Under the pieces are notes generated by a model. The model was not told the origin of the DNA and did no database searches. It worked only from the letters and a program-made list of their open reading frames with translations. This document shows positions 42,359 through 52,100 of a DNA stretch of 64,000 nt, one piece after another (within the stretch, counting starts at the first letter, position 1; each line of letters begins with the position of its first letter). The stretch lies in NCBI RefSeq assembly GCF_004336805.1, contig NZ_SJXM01000009.1, positions 62,001 through 126,000 of the forward strand. The letters run 5' to 3'. This DNA is from Aeromicrobium sp. IC_218. Lineage in GTDB: Bacteria > Actinomycetota > Actinomycetes > Propionibacteriales > Nocardioidaceae. Made by a program: the position numbers and the translations under genes.

Positions 42359-43867
42359 TCAGTCCTGCTCGACGAAGCGGGGGCTCCAGACACGTCCGCC
42401 GGGGGTGACCCGGGTGGACGAGGCACCGATCAGCAGCAGGCACTTCATGTCGACGGTCTCGGGGTCGAGCTCGCCGAGCGTGGTGACGGTGAGGCTCTCC
42501 TCGGCGCGGCCGACGTCGCGGCCCACGACCACGACGGTCTCGGCTGCCTTGTGCTCGAGCAGCACCGCCTGGGCCTGCGCGACCTGCTCGGTGCGCGAGC
42601 GCGAGCGCGGGTTGTAGAGCGCCAGCACGAGATCGGCCTCGGCGATCGCGCGCAGCCGTTTGACCACGACGTCCCACGGCTTGAGCCGGTCCGACAGGCT
42701 CATCACCGCGAAGTCGGCCCCGATCGGCGCCCCGGCCCGGGCCGCGACGGCCTGGACGGCGGAGATGCCGGGCACGACGCGCACGGAGACGCCCGCGTAG
42801 CGCTCGTCCTCGGCCGCCTCGAACACCGCCGACGCCATGCCGAAGATGCCCGCGTCGCCGCCTGACACCACGGCGACCCGCTCGCCGGCCAGGGCGAGCT
42901 CGAGCGCCTCGCGGGCGCGGTCGACCTCGACCGTGTTGCCAGAGGCGTGCCGGACGAGACCGGGACGCTGCGGGACGCGCTGCACGTACGGGCCGTAGCC
43001 GATGACGTGGCCGACCTCGGCCAGCACCTGCGACGCCTCGGGGGAGAGCCAGCGGTCCGGGCCGGGGCCCAGCCCCACGACGACGACCTCAGCCGCGGCG
43101 GCCGGAGCGACCGCCTCGGGGGCCGGGCTCTCGTACCGCTTGACGCCCGGACGGGTGTCGCCGGGCACCAGCACGATCGAGAAGTACGGGACGGTGTCGG
43201 GGTAGACGTCGGCCACCGGCAGCACCCGCTCGGCATCCATGGACGCGCGCTCGACGTACCAGGAGCCCTCGACGCGTCCGGCCTGCTCGAGGGCCGAGCG
43301 CACCTTGGCGAACGTCCGGCCGAGCTTCATGATCACGGCGCCGTCGGTGTCGGCCAGGCGGCGCGCGAGCTCGGGCTCGGGCAGCGTGCCGGGCAGCACG
43401 GTCAGCACGTCGGTCTGCCGCACGAGCGGCAGCGCGGTCGTGGCGGTGGCGGCGGCGAACGCCGGGACGCCGGCCACGACCTGGGTCTCGAACTCGTCAC
43501 TGAGCCGGTCGTGCAGGTACATGAACGAGCCGTAGAGCATCGGGTCGCCCTCGGCCAGCACCACGACGTCGCGACCGGCGGCCAGGTGGGCGCGCAGCCG
43601 GTCGGCGCACTCGGCGTAGAAGTCAGCCATCGCGCCGGCGTAGCCGCCCGGGTGGTCGGACGTCTGCGTGGTGACCGGGTAGACGAGCTCCTCCTCGACG
43701 ACCCCGTCGGCGATGAGCCCGGACGCGATGCGCCGCGCGTTCGACTGCTTGCCGACGCCGGAGTGGTAGACCACGACGTCCGCCGCGCCGATGAGCCGGG
43801 CCGCCTTGAGCGTGATCAGCTCCGGGTCGCCGGGGCCGACGCCGACGCCGCACAGCCGCCCGCTCAC
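42359..43867 (-). CDS. cobIJ: Fused precorrin-2 C20- and precorrin-3B C17-methyltransferase
   Basis: A 502-residue fusion of two tetrapyrrole methylases. Residues 1-240 are CobI (LCGVGVGPGDPELITLKA, VVLAEGDPMLYGSFMYLHDRL), which methylates C20 of precorrin-2. Residues about 255-502 are CobJ (VVVVGLGPGPDRWLSPEA, VAVVSGGDAGIFGMASAVFE, SDRLKPWDVVVKRL), which methylates C17 and contracts the ring. The two act on either side of the CobG step, and fusing them is common in actinobacteria. The GTG start overlaps the cobH stop. Confidence 0.96.
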   Translation of the reverse strand: MSGRLCGVGVGPGDPELITLKAARLIGAADVVVYHSGVGKQSNARRIASGLIADGVVEEELVYPVTTQTSDHPGGYAGAMADFYAECADRLRAHLAAGRDVVVLAEGDPMLYGSFMYLHDRLSDEFETQVVAGVPAFAAATATTALPLVRQTDVLTVLPGTLPEPELARRLADTDGAVIMKLGRTFAKVRSALEQAGRVEGSWYVERASMDAERVLPVADVYPDTVPYFSIVLVPGDTRPGVKRYESPAPEAVAPAAAAEVVVVGLGPGPDRWLSPEASQVLAEVGHVIGYGPYVQRVPQRPGLVRHASGNTVEVDRAREALELALAGERVAVVSGGDAGIFGMASAVFEAAEDERYAGVSVRVVPGISAVQAVAARAGAPIGADFAVMSLSDRLKPWDVVVKRLRAIAEADLVLALYNPRSRSRTEQVAQAQAVLLEHKAAETVVVVGRDVGRAEESLTVTTLGELDPETVDMKCLLLIGASSTRVTPGGRVWSPRFVEQD

Positions 43868-44529
43868 TCGCGCTCCTGGGCGAGGGCGTTGAGCGCGGAC
43901 GCGGCCATGGCCGACCCGCCGCGGCGTCCGGTCACGACCAGGTACGGCACGTCGAGGCCGGGCTCGTCGGCCGCCAGGTCGATGAGCGCCTGCTTGGACT
44001 CGGCCGCGCCGATGAAGCCCACCGGCGTGCCGATGATCGCGGCCGGACGCGGGGCGCCGTCGCGCAGCATCTCCAGCAGGTGGAACAGCGCGGTGGGCGC
44101 GTTGCCGAACGCGACGACGGCGCCCTCCATCCGGTCGGCCCACAGGGAGACCGCGGCGGCCGAGCGGGTCGTCGACCACGCCCGGGCGAGGTCCGGCACG
44201 CGCGGGTCGCGCAGCAGGCACATCACGTCGTTCTCGCGCGGCAGCCGGGCGCGGGTGACGCCCGACGCGACCATGTTCGCGTCGGTGAGGATCGGCGCGC
44301 CGGCCTCCAGCGCGGTGCGCGCGGCCGACACCAGCCCGGGGTGGATCACCAGGTCGCGGGTCAGGTCGGTCTGGCCGCACGCGTGGATCATCCGCACGGC
44401 GACCTTCTCGGCGTCCGCCGGCACGCGCGACAGGTCGGACTCGGCGCGGATCGTCGCGAACGAGTCGACGTAGATCTGGGACCCGTCCGTCTCGTAGTCG
44501 TAGCGGCGGGTCGGCGGGGCGGTCGTCAT
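43864..44529 (-). CDS. cobH: Precorrin-8X methylmutase
   Basis: A 221-residue enzyme moving the methyl group from C11 to C12 to give hydrogenobyrinic acid. The catalytic His lies in VAVRMIHACGQTDL (near 53-66). Other hallmarks are ILTDANMVASGV, AFGNAPTALFHLLEML and IIGTPVGFIGAAESK. The ATG overlaps the cobG stop (ATGA) and its stop overlaps the cobIJ start (GTGA). Confidence 0.96.
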   Translation of the reverse strand: MTTAPPTRRYDYETDGSQIYVDSFATIRAESDLSRVPADAEKVAVRMIHACGQTDLTRDLVIHPGLVSAARTALEAGAPILTDANMVASGVTRARLPRENDVMCLLRDPRVPDLARAWSTTRSAAAVSLWADRMEGAVVAFGNAPTALFHLLEMLRDGAPRPAAIIGTPVGFIGAAESKQALIDLAADEPGLDVPYLVVTGRRGGSAMAASALNALAQERE

Positions 44530-45404
44530 GCGTTCTCCAGGTCGGGGACGATCAGGGTGCGCCACGGCGTCACGACGACGTCCGGGGCGCCCAGCGCGCG
44601 GACCTCGTCGAGCAGGCGCCGCTCGAGACGGCCGTCGGGCGCCGCGAGGTGCTGCGCGTGCCGGCCGTCGTCCTGGGGGATCCTGCCAAGTGGCGGCGGG
44701 TCGGAGGTCACCCGGGTCTCGGGGCGTGGGTCCTGCGCCTCGTCCAGCAGGCCGGCCCCGCCGCCGGGCAGCTCGTCAACGTGCCACGGGGACGTCGGCT
44801 GGGCGCCGGCGGCCGCGACGAACCGGACGGCGAGGGACGCCAGGGCCGTGGCGGCGTCCGCCAGCGGGACGACGCGACCCCATCCGGACGCCCCCGCGCG
44901 CAGCTGCACCGCGTCGGCGCCCACCGCGACGAGCCCGAGGTCGAGGTCGCGTCCGGCCACGTCGCCACGTCCGTCGTCGAGCACGAACAGGAAGCGTCCG
45001 GCCAGCGCGGCGAGGGTCGGGTCGGCGCACACGAGCGCGTCCAGCTCGCGCACGACGGGACGCAGGTCGGCGCGGCCCCCGGCGCGTCCGGTCAGTGGCG
45101 AGGCCATGACGTTGCGGACCCGCTCGTGCGACGCCGACGGCATCAGTCCGGTGGCCATGACGGCGTCGACGACGTCGTCGGACAGGCAGCCGTCCTCGTG
45201 CCCGATCGCCCGCATCTGCAGGTTGGCGCGGCTGGTCAGGTGCACGGCGCCGTCACCGTGCCGCTCGGCGACGTCGACCAGCCCGGCCAGCGCGTCGACC
45301 GGCAGCATCCCGCCGGGCACGCGCACCCGCACCAGGGCGCCGTCGTCGGCGATCCAGGGGCGCAGCAGGCCGGGGCACAGGTCGCGGCGGGTCCGTTCGG
45401 TCAC
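44526..45404 (-). CDS. cobG: Precorrin-3B synthase-like protein, short form
   Basis: A 292-residue member of the sulfite/nitrite reductase family placed where CobG belongs. CobG uses O2 to make precorrin-3B. One ferredoxin-like half domain (LVRVRVPGGMLPVDALAGL...SRANLQMRAIG), one reductase-like core (MPSASHERVRNVMASPLTGR) and a second ferredoxin-like half (LGRIPQDDG...VVVTPWRTLIVPD) are visible. The second core repeat with the four cysteines that hold the Fe-S cluster and haem site is missing; only three scattered cysteines remain. Classical CobG has about 460 residues. The catalytic mechanism is therefore uncertain. The GTG start lies in a divergent region opposite riboswitch 2. Confidence 0.82.
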   Translation of the reverse strand: MTERTRRDLCPGLLRPWIADDGALVRVRVPGGMLPVDALAGLVDVAERHGDGAVHLTSRANLQMRAIGHEDGCLSDDVVDAVMATGLMPSASHERVRNVMASPLTGRAGGRADLRPVVRELDALVCADPTLAALAGRFLFVLDDGRGDVAGRDLDLGLVAVGADAVQLRAGASGWGRVVPLADAATALASLAVRFVAAAGAQPTSPWHVDELPGGGAGLLDEAQDPRPETRVTSDPPPLGRIPQDDGRHAQHLAAPDGRLERRLLDEVRALGAPDVVVTPWRTLIVPDLENA

Positions 45405-45431
45405 GCGGTCATGGTGCCAGGGGCCGGACGC

Positions 45432-45461
45432 GTGACCCAGCGGCGGCCGGGCTGCTAGGTT
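45432..45461 (+). promoter_or_regulatory. Promoter of the btuF-cobN operon
   Basis: GTGACC (45432-45437) and TAGGTT (45456-45461) are separated by 18 bp. Transcription would start near 45468, directly before the B12 riboswitch. Confidence 0.5.
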
Positions 45462-45467
45462 CCTCAC

Positions 45468-45625
45468 TGCCAGTCAAACTCAGCGATGAGCCAGGGAACC
45501 CGGTGAGAGTCCGGGACTGACGCGCAGCGGTGAGGGGGACGGGCGGAGCACGACGCCACTGGACGGGAGTCCGGGAAGGCGCTCCGTCCGGACGATCCCG
45601 AGTCCGAAGACCTGCTGGCACCTGC
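45468..45625 (+). ncRNA. Cobalamin (B12) riboswitch 2, upstream of btuF
   Basis: The leader has GGGAACCCGGTGAGAGTCC (45494-45512), GCGCAGCGGTGA shortly after, and the B12 box GAGTCCGAAGACCTGCTGGC (45600-45619), the conserved core of the cobalamin riboswitch. About 60 nt separate it from the btuF start. It should repress the uptake-chelation operon btuFCD-ferredoxin-cobN-cobF when B12 is abundant. Confidence 0.95.
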
Positions 45626-45687
45626 GGCGACCGCCGCCAGGTTCCGCCGGGCTTCGCGAACGAGCCCCGACCTCGAAGGACCGCCCC

Positions 45688-46677
45688 GTGCGTCTTCCCA
45701 CCCGTTCCCTCGGCCTCGGCCTGGCCGCCCTCCTGATGACGTCCGCCTGCGCGGGCGCCCCGACCGAGGAGGCGGACGCGACGCAGGCCTCGGACGGCTT
45801 CCCGGTCGACGTCACCAGCTGCGGTCACACCACCACGGTCGAGCGGGCCCCGGAGGCGGCCATCACGATGAACCAGGGCGCCACCGAGGTCGCCCTGGCG
45901 CTCGGCCTGCAGGACCGTCTCGCGGGCACCGCGTACCTCGACGACGCCGTCTCGCCCAGGTACGCCGAGGCCTACGAGGCCGTCGAGGTGCTCTCGGCCG
46001 AGTACCCCGACCACGAGACCGTCCTGGCCGCGGAGCCGGACTTCGTCTACGGCTCGTACGCCAGCGCCTTCGAGGACGCGGCGGCCGGCACCCAGCGCGA
46101 GCTCGACGAGCTCGGCGTCGGCTCCTACCTGTCGCCGTTCGGCTGCCCCGACGACGGCCAGAAGGCGCCGGTCTCGTTCGACTCGGTCTGGGCGGAGGTG
46201 CACGACGTGGCCACGGTGTTCGGCGTGCCCGAGCGCGCGGACGCGATCGAGGACGAGCAGCAGGCCGTCGTCGAGCAGCTCGCCGAGCAGCGCGTCGGCG
46301 AGGGCCTCGACGTGTTCTGGTTCGACTCCGGCGACAAGACCGCCCTCGCGGGGGCCGGCGAGGGCGGCCCGCAGGTCGTCCTCGACGCCGTCGGGGCCAC
46401 CAACCTGTTCGCCGACCTCGAGGGCGGCTGGGCCGACGTCTCGTGGGAGCAGGTCGTCAAGGCCGACCCGGACGTCATCGTGCTCGCCGACGCCTCGTGG
46501 TCCTCGGCCGACGACAAGCTCGCCTTCCTGCGCAAGGACCCCGTGCTGAGCAAGCTGCGGGCCGTCCGCGAGGACCGGATCGTCACGCTGCCCTACTCGG
46601 AGTCGACGCCCGGCGTGCGCCTCGCCGACGGCGCGAAGGCGGTCGCCGACCAGCTGCGCGAGCTGAACGCGTCCTGA
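45688..46677 (+). CDS. btuF: Corrinoid/cobalamin ABC transporter, substrate-binding lipoprotein
   Basis: A 329-residue periplasmic-binding-type protein (FecB/BtuF fold). A signal sequence ends in a lipobox-like TSAC (Cys near 21). TTTVERAPEAAITMNQGATEVALALGL and DPDVIVLADASW are typical of the family. It binds cobalamin or a related corrinoid outside the membrane; the riboswitch in front supports B12 rather than a siderophore. The GTG start is the first codon of the signal peptide. It overlaps the permease start by one base. Confidence 0.88.
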   Translation: MRLPTRSLGLGLAALLMTSACAGAPTEEADATQASDGFPVDVTSCGHTTTVERAPEAAITMNQGATEVALALGLQDRLAGTAYLDDAVSPRYAEAYEAVEVLSAEYPDHETVLAAEPDFVYGSYASAFEDAAAGTQRELDELGVGSYLSPFGCPDDGQKAPVSFDSVWAEVHDVATVFGVPERADAIEDEQQAVVEQLAEQRVGEGLDVFWFDSGDKTALAGAGEGGPQVVLDAVGATNLFADLEGGWADVSWEQVVKADPDVIVLADASWSSADDKLAFLRKDPVLSKLRAVREDRIVTLPYSESTPGVRLADGAKAVADQLRELNAS

Positions 46678-47738
46678 TGCTGCAGCGCAGGGAGCGGGGG
46701 GCACCGCTCCGGGTCCGGTACGCGAGCGGGGTCGCCGCCATGGCGGCCCTGCTCGTCGCGGCCATGGTCCTGGCGCTCATGATCGGCTCGGTGCACCTGC
46801 CCGTCGCGACCGTGCTCGAGGTCGTCGCCCGCCGTCTCGGCGTGGGCGGCCTGGACGTCTCGGTGCTCGACGACCGCATCGTGTGGGAGCTCCGCCTGCC
46901 CCGGGTGCTGGGTGCCGCTGCCACAGGCGCGGGCCTGGCGCTGTGCGGCGCCGTCCTGCAGTCGCTCACCCGCAACGACCTCGCCGACCCGTACCTGCTG
47001 GGCATCTCCGGCGGTGCCGCGGTGGGGGCGGTGAGCGTGATCGTCCTGGGCGTCTCGGTCGCCGGCCTCGTCGGGTCCGCGCTCGTCGGGGCGGGCGCCT
47101 TCGCGGGTGCCCTCCTGGCCCTGGTGCTCGTGCTCGGGCTCGCGGCGGGCCGGGCCGGCGACCTGCCACCCACCCGCGTGGTGCTGGCCGGCGTCGCGGT
47201 CGGCCAGGTGTGCGCCGCGTACACGTCCTTCATCGTCATCATGAGCGGCGACCACGACGCGGCGCGCCGGGTGCTGAGCTGGACGCTCGGCTCGCTGGCC
47301 GGCGTGCGGTGGACGGGGGCGATCACCCTCGTCGTCCTGGTGCTGCTGACCTTCGTGCTGGTCATGGCCTACACCTCGGCGCTGGACGCCTTCGCGTTCG
47401 GCGAGACGGCGGCCGGGTCGCTCGGCGTGAGCGTCCAGGCCACGCGCTGGACGCTCATGATCGCCACCGCGCTGGTCACCGCCGGGCTCGTGTCGTTCAC
47501 CGGCGCCATCGGCTTCGTCGGCCTCGTGGTGCCGCACCTGGTCCGGCTGGCCTGCGGCCCGCTGCACAAGCGGCTGCTGCCGCTGAGCGCCCTGGCCGGA
47601 GCGCTGCTGCTCGTCCTCGCCGACACCCTGGCCCGCTCGCTGGTCGACGGGCAGGAGGTGCCCATCGGCATCGTCACCGCCGTCGTCGGCGCCCCGGTCT
47701 TCGCCTGGCTGCTGCGCCGCGAGGGGAGGACGTCATGA
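46677..47738 (+). CDS. btuC: Corrinoid ABC transporter, permease
   Basis: A 353-residue FecCD/BtuC family permease with about ten helices. Landmarks are RLPRVLGAAATGAGLALCGAVLQSLTRNDLADPYLLGISGGA, and near the end FTGAIGFVGLVVPHLVRLACG, the coupling loop that touches the ATPase. It is coupled to btuF by TGATG and to btuD by ATGA. Confidence 0.93.
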   Translation: MLQRRERGAPLRVRYASGVAAMAALLVAAMVLALMIGSVHLPVATVLEVVARRLGVGGLDVSVLDDRIVWELRLPRVLGAAATGAGLALCGAVLQSLTRNDLADPYLLGISGGAAVGAVSVIVLGVSVAGLVGSALVGAGAFAGALLALVLVLGLAAGRAGDLPPTRVVLAGVAVGQVCAAYTSFIVIMSGDHDAARRVLSWTLGSLAGVRWTGAITLVVLVLLTFVLVMAYTSALDAFAFGETAAGSLGVSVQATRWTLMIATALVTAGLVSFTGAIGFVGLVVPHLVRLACGPLHKRLLPLSALAGALLLVLADTLARSLVDGQEVPIGIVTAVVGAPVFAWLLRREGRTS

Positions 47739-48496
47739 GGCTGAGCGTCCAGGACGTCACCTGGGTCCGGCGCGGCACCCGGGTGCTGGACCGGGTGACG
47801 GCGCAGGTGCCGGCCGGGTCCATCACCGGACTCATCGGTCCCAACGGCTCGGGCAAGACGAGCCTGCTCACCCTGCTCGCCGGACTGGCCCGGCCGACGT
47901 CCGGCCGCGTGCTGCTGGGGGAGCGGGACGCCGCGAGCGTCCCGTCCCGCGAGCGCGCCCGGCTGGTCGCGCTGCTGGAGCAGCACGCCACCACCTCGCT
48001 CGACCTCACCGCGCGGCAGGTGGTCGAGCTCGGCCGCATCCCGCACCGCGGACGCTGGGCCGGCTCGGCCGACCCCGACGCCGGCGTCGTGGAGCAGGCG
48101 ATGGTCGCGGCGCACGTCGCCCACCTCTCCGGCCGCCGGTGGCAGACGCTCTCGGGCGGCGAGCGACAGCGCGTGCAGCTGGCCCGCTCGCTGGCCCAGC
48201 AGCCGTCCGTCCTCATGCTCGACGAGCCCACCAACCACCTGGACCTGGGCCACCAGATCGACCTGCTGCGCACCGTCCGGCGCTTGGGCGTCACGACCGT
48301 CGCCGCCCTGCACGACCTCGACCTCGCCGCCGCCTACTGCGACCAGCTCGTGGTGCTGGACAACGGCGGCGTCGTCGCCCACGGCCCGGTGGCCGAGGTG
48401 CTGAGCAGCCCGCTCGTGGAACGCGTCTACGGCGTCCGGGCCGAGGTCGAGCGGCACGCCGTCGCCGACCGCCTGACGGTGGTGTGGCACCCGTGA
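47735..48496 (+). CDS. btuD: Corrinoid ABC transporter, ATPase
   Basis: A 253-residue ABC ATPase with Walker A GPNGSGKTS (near 35-43), Q-loop around LLEQHAT, signature LSGGERQRVQLA, Walker B VLMLDEPTNHLD and switch His in ALHDLDLA. It pairs with BtuC to power corrinoid import. Its stop overlaps the GTG of the next gene, which begins inside a short repeat. Confidence 0.93.
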   Translation: MRLSVQDVTWVRRGTRVLDRVTAQVPAGSITGLIGPNGSGKTSLLTLLAGLARPTSGRVLLGERDAASVPSRERARLVALLEQHATTSLDLTARQVVELGRIPHRGRWAGSADPDAGVVEQAMVAAHVAHLSGRRWQTLSGGERQRVQLARSLAQQPSVLMLDEPTNHLDLGHQIDLLRTVRRLGVTTVAALHDLDLAAAYCDQLVVLDNGGVVAHGPVAEVLSSPLVERVYGVRAEVERHAVADRLTVVWHP

Positions 48497-48524
48497 GCGA
48501 GCGCAGCGAGCGCAGCGAGCGAAC
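48493..48524 (+). repeat. GAGCGCAGC-type dispersed repeat forming a gene start
   Basis: GTGAGCGAGCGCAGC is followed by two further GAGCGCAGC-like units and ends CGAGCGAAC. The first four bases supply both the btuD stop and the next start codon. A 23-bp version of the same element occurs at 52772-52794 in the same position relative to cobN. Here it encodes SERSERSER. Confidence 0.75.
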
Positions 48525-49179
48525 GATCGAGGTGCTCGTCCACGTGGCGACCGCGCTGCCGGACGCGGCGCGGGTCGGCGTCCTGCGCCGGGCGGCGGAC
48601 GACGCCGGGGCGCGGCTGGCCTTCCTCCAGGGCGGCGAGCCGAGCCTGACCCGCCTGCTGGACGAGCTCCACGCCGACGGCGTCACCGCGGTGCGGCTGG
48701 AGCCGGTCAGCACCGACGACCTCACCTACGCCCGGTCGTGGGTCGGCCGGGTCGCCGCGCACTGGCACCGCCAGCAGGTCGACCCGCCGGTGCTCCACTT
48801 CGGGTCGCGGACGATCACCGGCCGCGAGGCCCCGCTGTCGTCGCCGGCGTGGGAGCGCCCGCCGGCCCACCGCCACCACCTGCTGCTGTGCCGCGGCCCG
48901 CGCTGCAGCGCCCGCGGCTCCGACGCGACGTACCGCGCGCTCGTCGGCGCGGTCGTCGAGCACGGGCTGACCGACGACGACGTCCTCATGGCCCAGACCG
49001 GCTGCCTGTTCCCCTGCAACCACGGCCCCGTGGCCGTCGTCCACCCCGACGGCGCCTGGTACGGGCCGCTCACCCCCGACGACACCGACCGGCTCGTCCG
49101 CGAGCACCTCGTCGCCGGACGGCCCCTGGCCGACCTGCGCCTCGAGACCGAGACCGCCTCCATCGAAGGAGAAGCATGA
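48493..49179 (+). CDS. Thioredoxin-like [2Fe-2S] ferredoxin protein next to cobN
   Basis: A 228-residue protein in the B12 operon. After a repeat-encoded SERSERSER start, residues 12-100 resemble a reduced CbiX/chelatase-like half (LLDELHADGVTAVRLEPVSTDD...WVGRVAAHW). Residues about 135-215 form a thioredoxin-like [2Fe-2S] ferredoxin domain with four cysteines in CRGPRC and GCLFPC. It may deliver electrons to cobalt reduction (the CobR step, whose gene is not in the window) or help CobN; both are inferences. GTGA and ATGA overlaps link it tightly to btuD and cobN. Confidence 0.75.
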   Translation: MSERSERSERTIEVLVHVATALPDAARVGVLRRAADDAGARLAFLQGGEPSLTRLLDELHADGVTAVRLEPVSTDDLTYARSWVGRVAAHWHRQQVDPPVLHFGSRTITGREAPLSSPAWERPPAHRHHLLLCRGPRCSARGSDATYRALVGAVVEHGLTDDDVLMAQTGCLFPCNHGPVAVVHPDGAWYGPLTPDDTDRLVREHLVAGRPLADLRLETETASIEGEA

Positions 49180-52100
49180 CCCGCATCGCCCTGCTGTCCA
49201 CCTCGGACACCGACCTGCTCTCGGCCCGCGCCAGCGGCGCGGACTACGTCTGGGCCAACCCGACGCGCCAGGTCGAGGGACACCAGTCGATGGCCGAGGT
49301 CATCGAGGCGTCCGACCTGGTGATCTGCCGGCTGCTGGGCTCGCCGGACGACCTGTGCGGCGGCTTCGAGCGCATCCGCGCCACCGGCAAGCCGATGATC
49401 GTGCTGGGCGGCGAGCTGACGCCCAACGCCGAGCTCATGGAGATGTCGACGGTGCCCGTCGGCGTCGCGGCCGAGGCCCACCGCTACCTCGTCGAGGGTG
49501 GCCCGGAGAACCTGCGCCAGCTGCACGCGTTCTGCTCCGACACCGTGCTGCTGACCGGCACCGGCTTCGAGCCGCCGCTGACCGTGCCGGCCTGGGGCTG
49601 GCTCGACCGCCCCGAGCCGGCCGAGGCCGCGGCCGGCCTGCCCCGCGTCGGCGTGCTGTTCTACCGCGCCCACCACACCGCCGGCAACGAGGACTTCGCC
49701 CACGCGCTGGCCGACGCGATCGACGCGACCGGCGAGGCCGTCGGTCGTCCGATCTTCTCCAGCTCGCTGCGCTCGGCCCCCGACGACCTCTTCGAGGCGC
49801 TCGGCTCGCTGGACGCCCTCGTCGTCACGGTGCTCGCGGCCGGTGGTGCGACCCCTGCGGGCGCCTCGGCCGGCGGCGACGACTCCGCCTGGGACGTCGC
49901 GCGGATGGCGGCGCTGGACATCCCGATCCTGCAGGGCCTGTGCCTGACCTCCAGCCGCGAGGAGTGGCTCGCCAACGACGACGGCGTCACGCCGCTGGAC
50001 TCGGCCAACCAGATCGCGATCCCCGAGTTCGACGGCCGCATCATCACCGCGCCGTTCTCGTTCAAGGAGGTCGACGCCGACGGGCTGCCGCGCTACGTCG
50101 CCGACCCCGAGCGCTGCGACCGCGTGGCGCGCATCGCCGTGCACCACGCGCGCCTGCGCCACGTGCCGGCGTCCGACCGCCGGATCGCGCTCATGCTGTC
50201 GGCCTACCCGACCAAGCACAGCCGCGTGGGCAACGCCGTCGGGCTGGACACGCCGGTCTCGGCGGTCCGCCTGCTGCGCCGCATGGCCGACGCCGGTTAC
50301 GACCTCGGGGGCGACAACGAGGTCACCGGCATCCTGGCCATGGACGACGACACCGCCGCGGGCGACGCGCTCATCCACACGCTGATCGCGGCCGGTGGCC
50401 AGGACGAGGAGTGGCTCACCAGCGCCCAGCTCACCGACTCGCACGTGCGCATCACGCCCGAGGAGTACGCGGCCTGGACTGCGGACCTGCCGCAGGACCT
50501 GCGCGACGAGATCGTCGAGGCGTGGGGCGCGGCCCCCGGCACGCTGTTCGTGAACGACCGGGGCGAGATCGTCCTGGCGACGCTCCAGGCCGGCAACGTG
50601 GTCATCCTCATCCAGCCGCCCCGCGGCTTCGGCGAGAACCCGGTCGCGATCTACCACGACCCGGACATGGCGCCCTCGCACCACTACCTGGCCGCGTACC
50701 GCTGGGTCCGCCACGGCTTCGGCGCCCACGCCGTCGTCCACCTGGGCAAGCACGGATCGATGGAGTGGCTGCCGGGCAAGAACGCGGCCCTCTCGGCGTC
50801 GTGCGCGACCGACGCGGCGATCGCCGACCTGCCGCTGGTCTACCCGTTCCTGGTCAACGACCCGGGCGAGGGGGCCCAGGCCAAGCGCCGCGCCCACGCC
50901 GTGATCGTCGACCACCTCATCCCGCCGATGGCGCGGGCCGAGACGTACGGCGACATCGCGCGCCTGGAGCAGCTGCTCGACGAGTACGGCAACATCGCGG
51001 CGATGGACCCGGCCAAGCTGCCGGCCATCCGCGGTGAGATCTGGACCCTCATGCGCTCGGCCGAGATGCACCGCGACCTGGGCCTGGAGAGCCAGCCGGA
51101 CGACGAGTCGTTCGACGACTTCATCATGCACGTCGACGGCTGGCTCTGCGAGATCAAGGACGTGCAGATCCGCGACGGTCTGCACGTGCTGGGACAGGCG
51201 CCGGAGGGCTCGGTCCGCGTCGACCTGGTGCTGGCGATCCTGCGCGCCCAGCAGGTGTGGGGTGGCGAGGCGGGCGCGGTGCCGGGCCTGCGCGCAGCCC
51301 TGGGGCTCAAGGGCGACGAGGCGACCGTCGCGGTGGACGCGGCCGAGGCGCAGGCGCGCTCGCTCGTCGAGGCCATGGAGGCCGCCGGCTGGGACCCGTC
51401 CGCGGCGACCGGCCTGCACGACGACCCCGAGGTGCAGCGGGTGCTGCGCTTCGCCGCCACCGAGGTCGTGCCGCGGCTGGCCGGCACCGCCGACGAGCTC
51501 GACGCGGTGCTGCACGCGCTCGAGGGCGGCTACGTCCCGGCCGGACCGTCCGGCTCGCCGCTGCGCGGCCTGGTCAACGTGCTGCCGACCGGCCGCAACT
51601 TCTACACGGTCGACCCGCGGGCCGTGCCCTCGCGCCTCGCCTGGGGCACGGGCCAGGCGATGGCCGAGTCGCTGCTCGAGCGCTACCTGGCCGAGACCGG
51701 CGAGTACCCCGCGTCGGTGGGCCTGTCGGTCTGGGGCACGTCGGCGATGCGTACCAGCGGCGACGACATCGCCGAGGTGCTCGCGCTGCTCGGCGTCCGC
51801 CCGGTGTGGGACGAGGCCTCGCGCCGCGTCGGCGACCTCGAGATCGTCCCGCTGGAGGAGCTGGGTCGTCCCCGTATCGACGTGACGGTGCGCATCTCGG
51901 GGTTCTTCCGCGACGCCTTCCCGCACGTCGTGGCGATGCTCGACGACGCGGTGGCGCTCGTGGCGGCGCTGGACGAACCGGCCGAGCAGAACTTCGTCCG
52001 CGCCCACACGCAGGCCGACCTGGCCGACCACGGGGACGAGCGTCGCGCGCGCACCCGCATCTTCGGCTCGGCGCCCGGCTCGTACGGCGCCGGCATCCTG

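Noticed and set aside
48493-48524. Short tandem units taken as a CRISPR or microsatellite
   Set aside because: Units of about 9-10 bp have no spacers and no cas genes are near. A dispersed repeat fits better.
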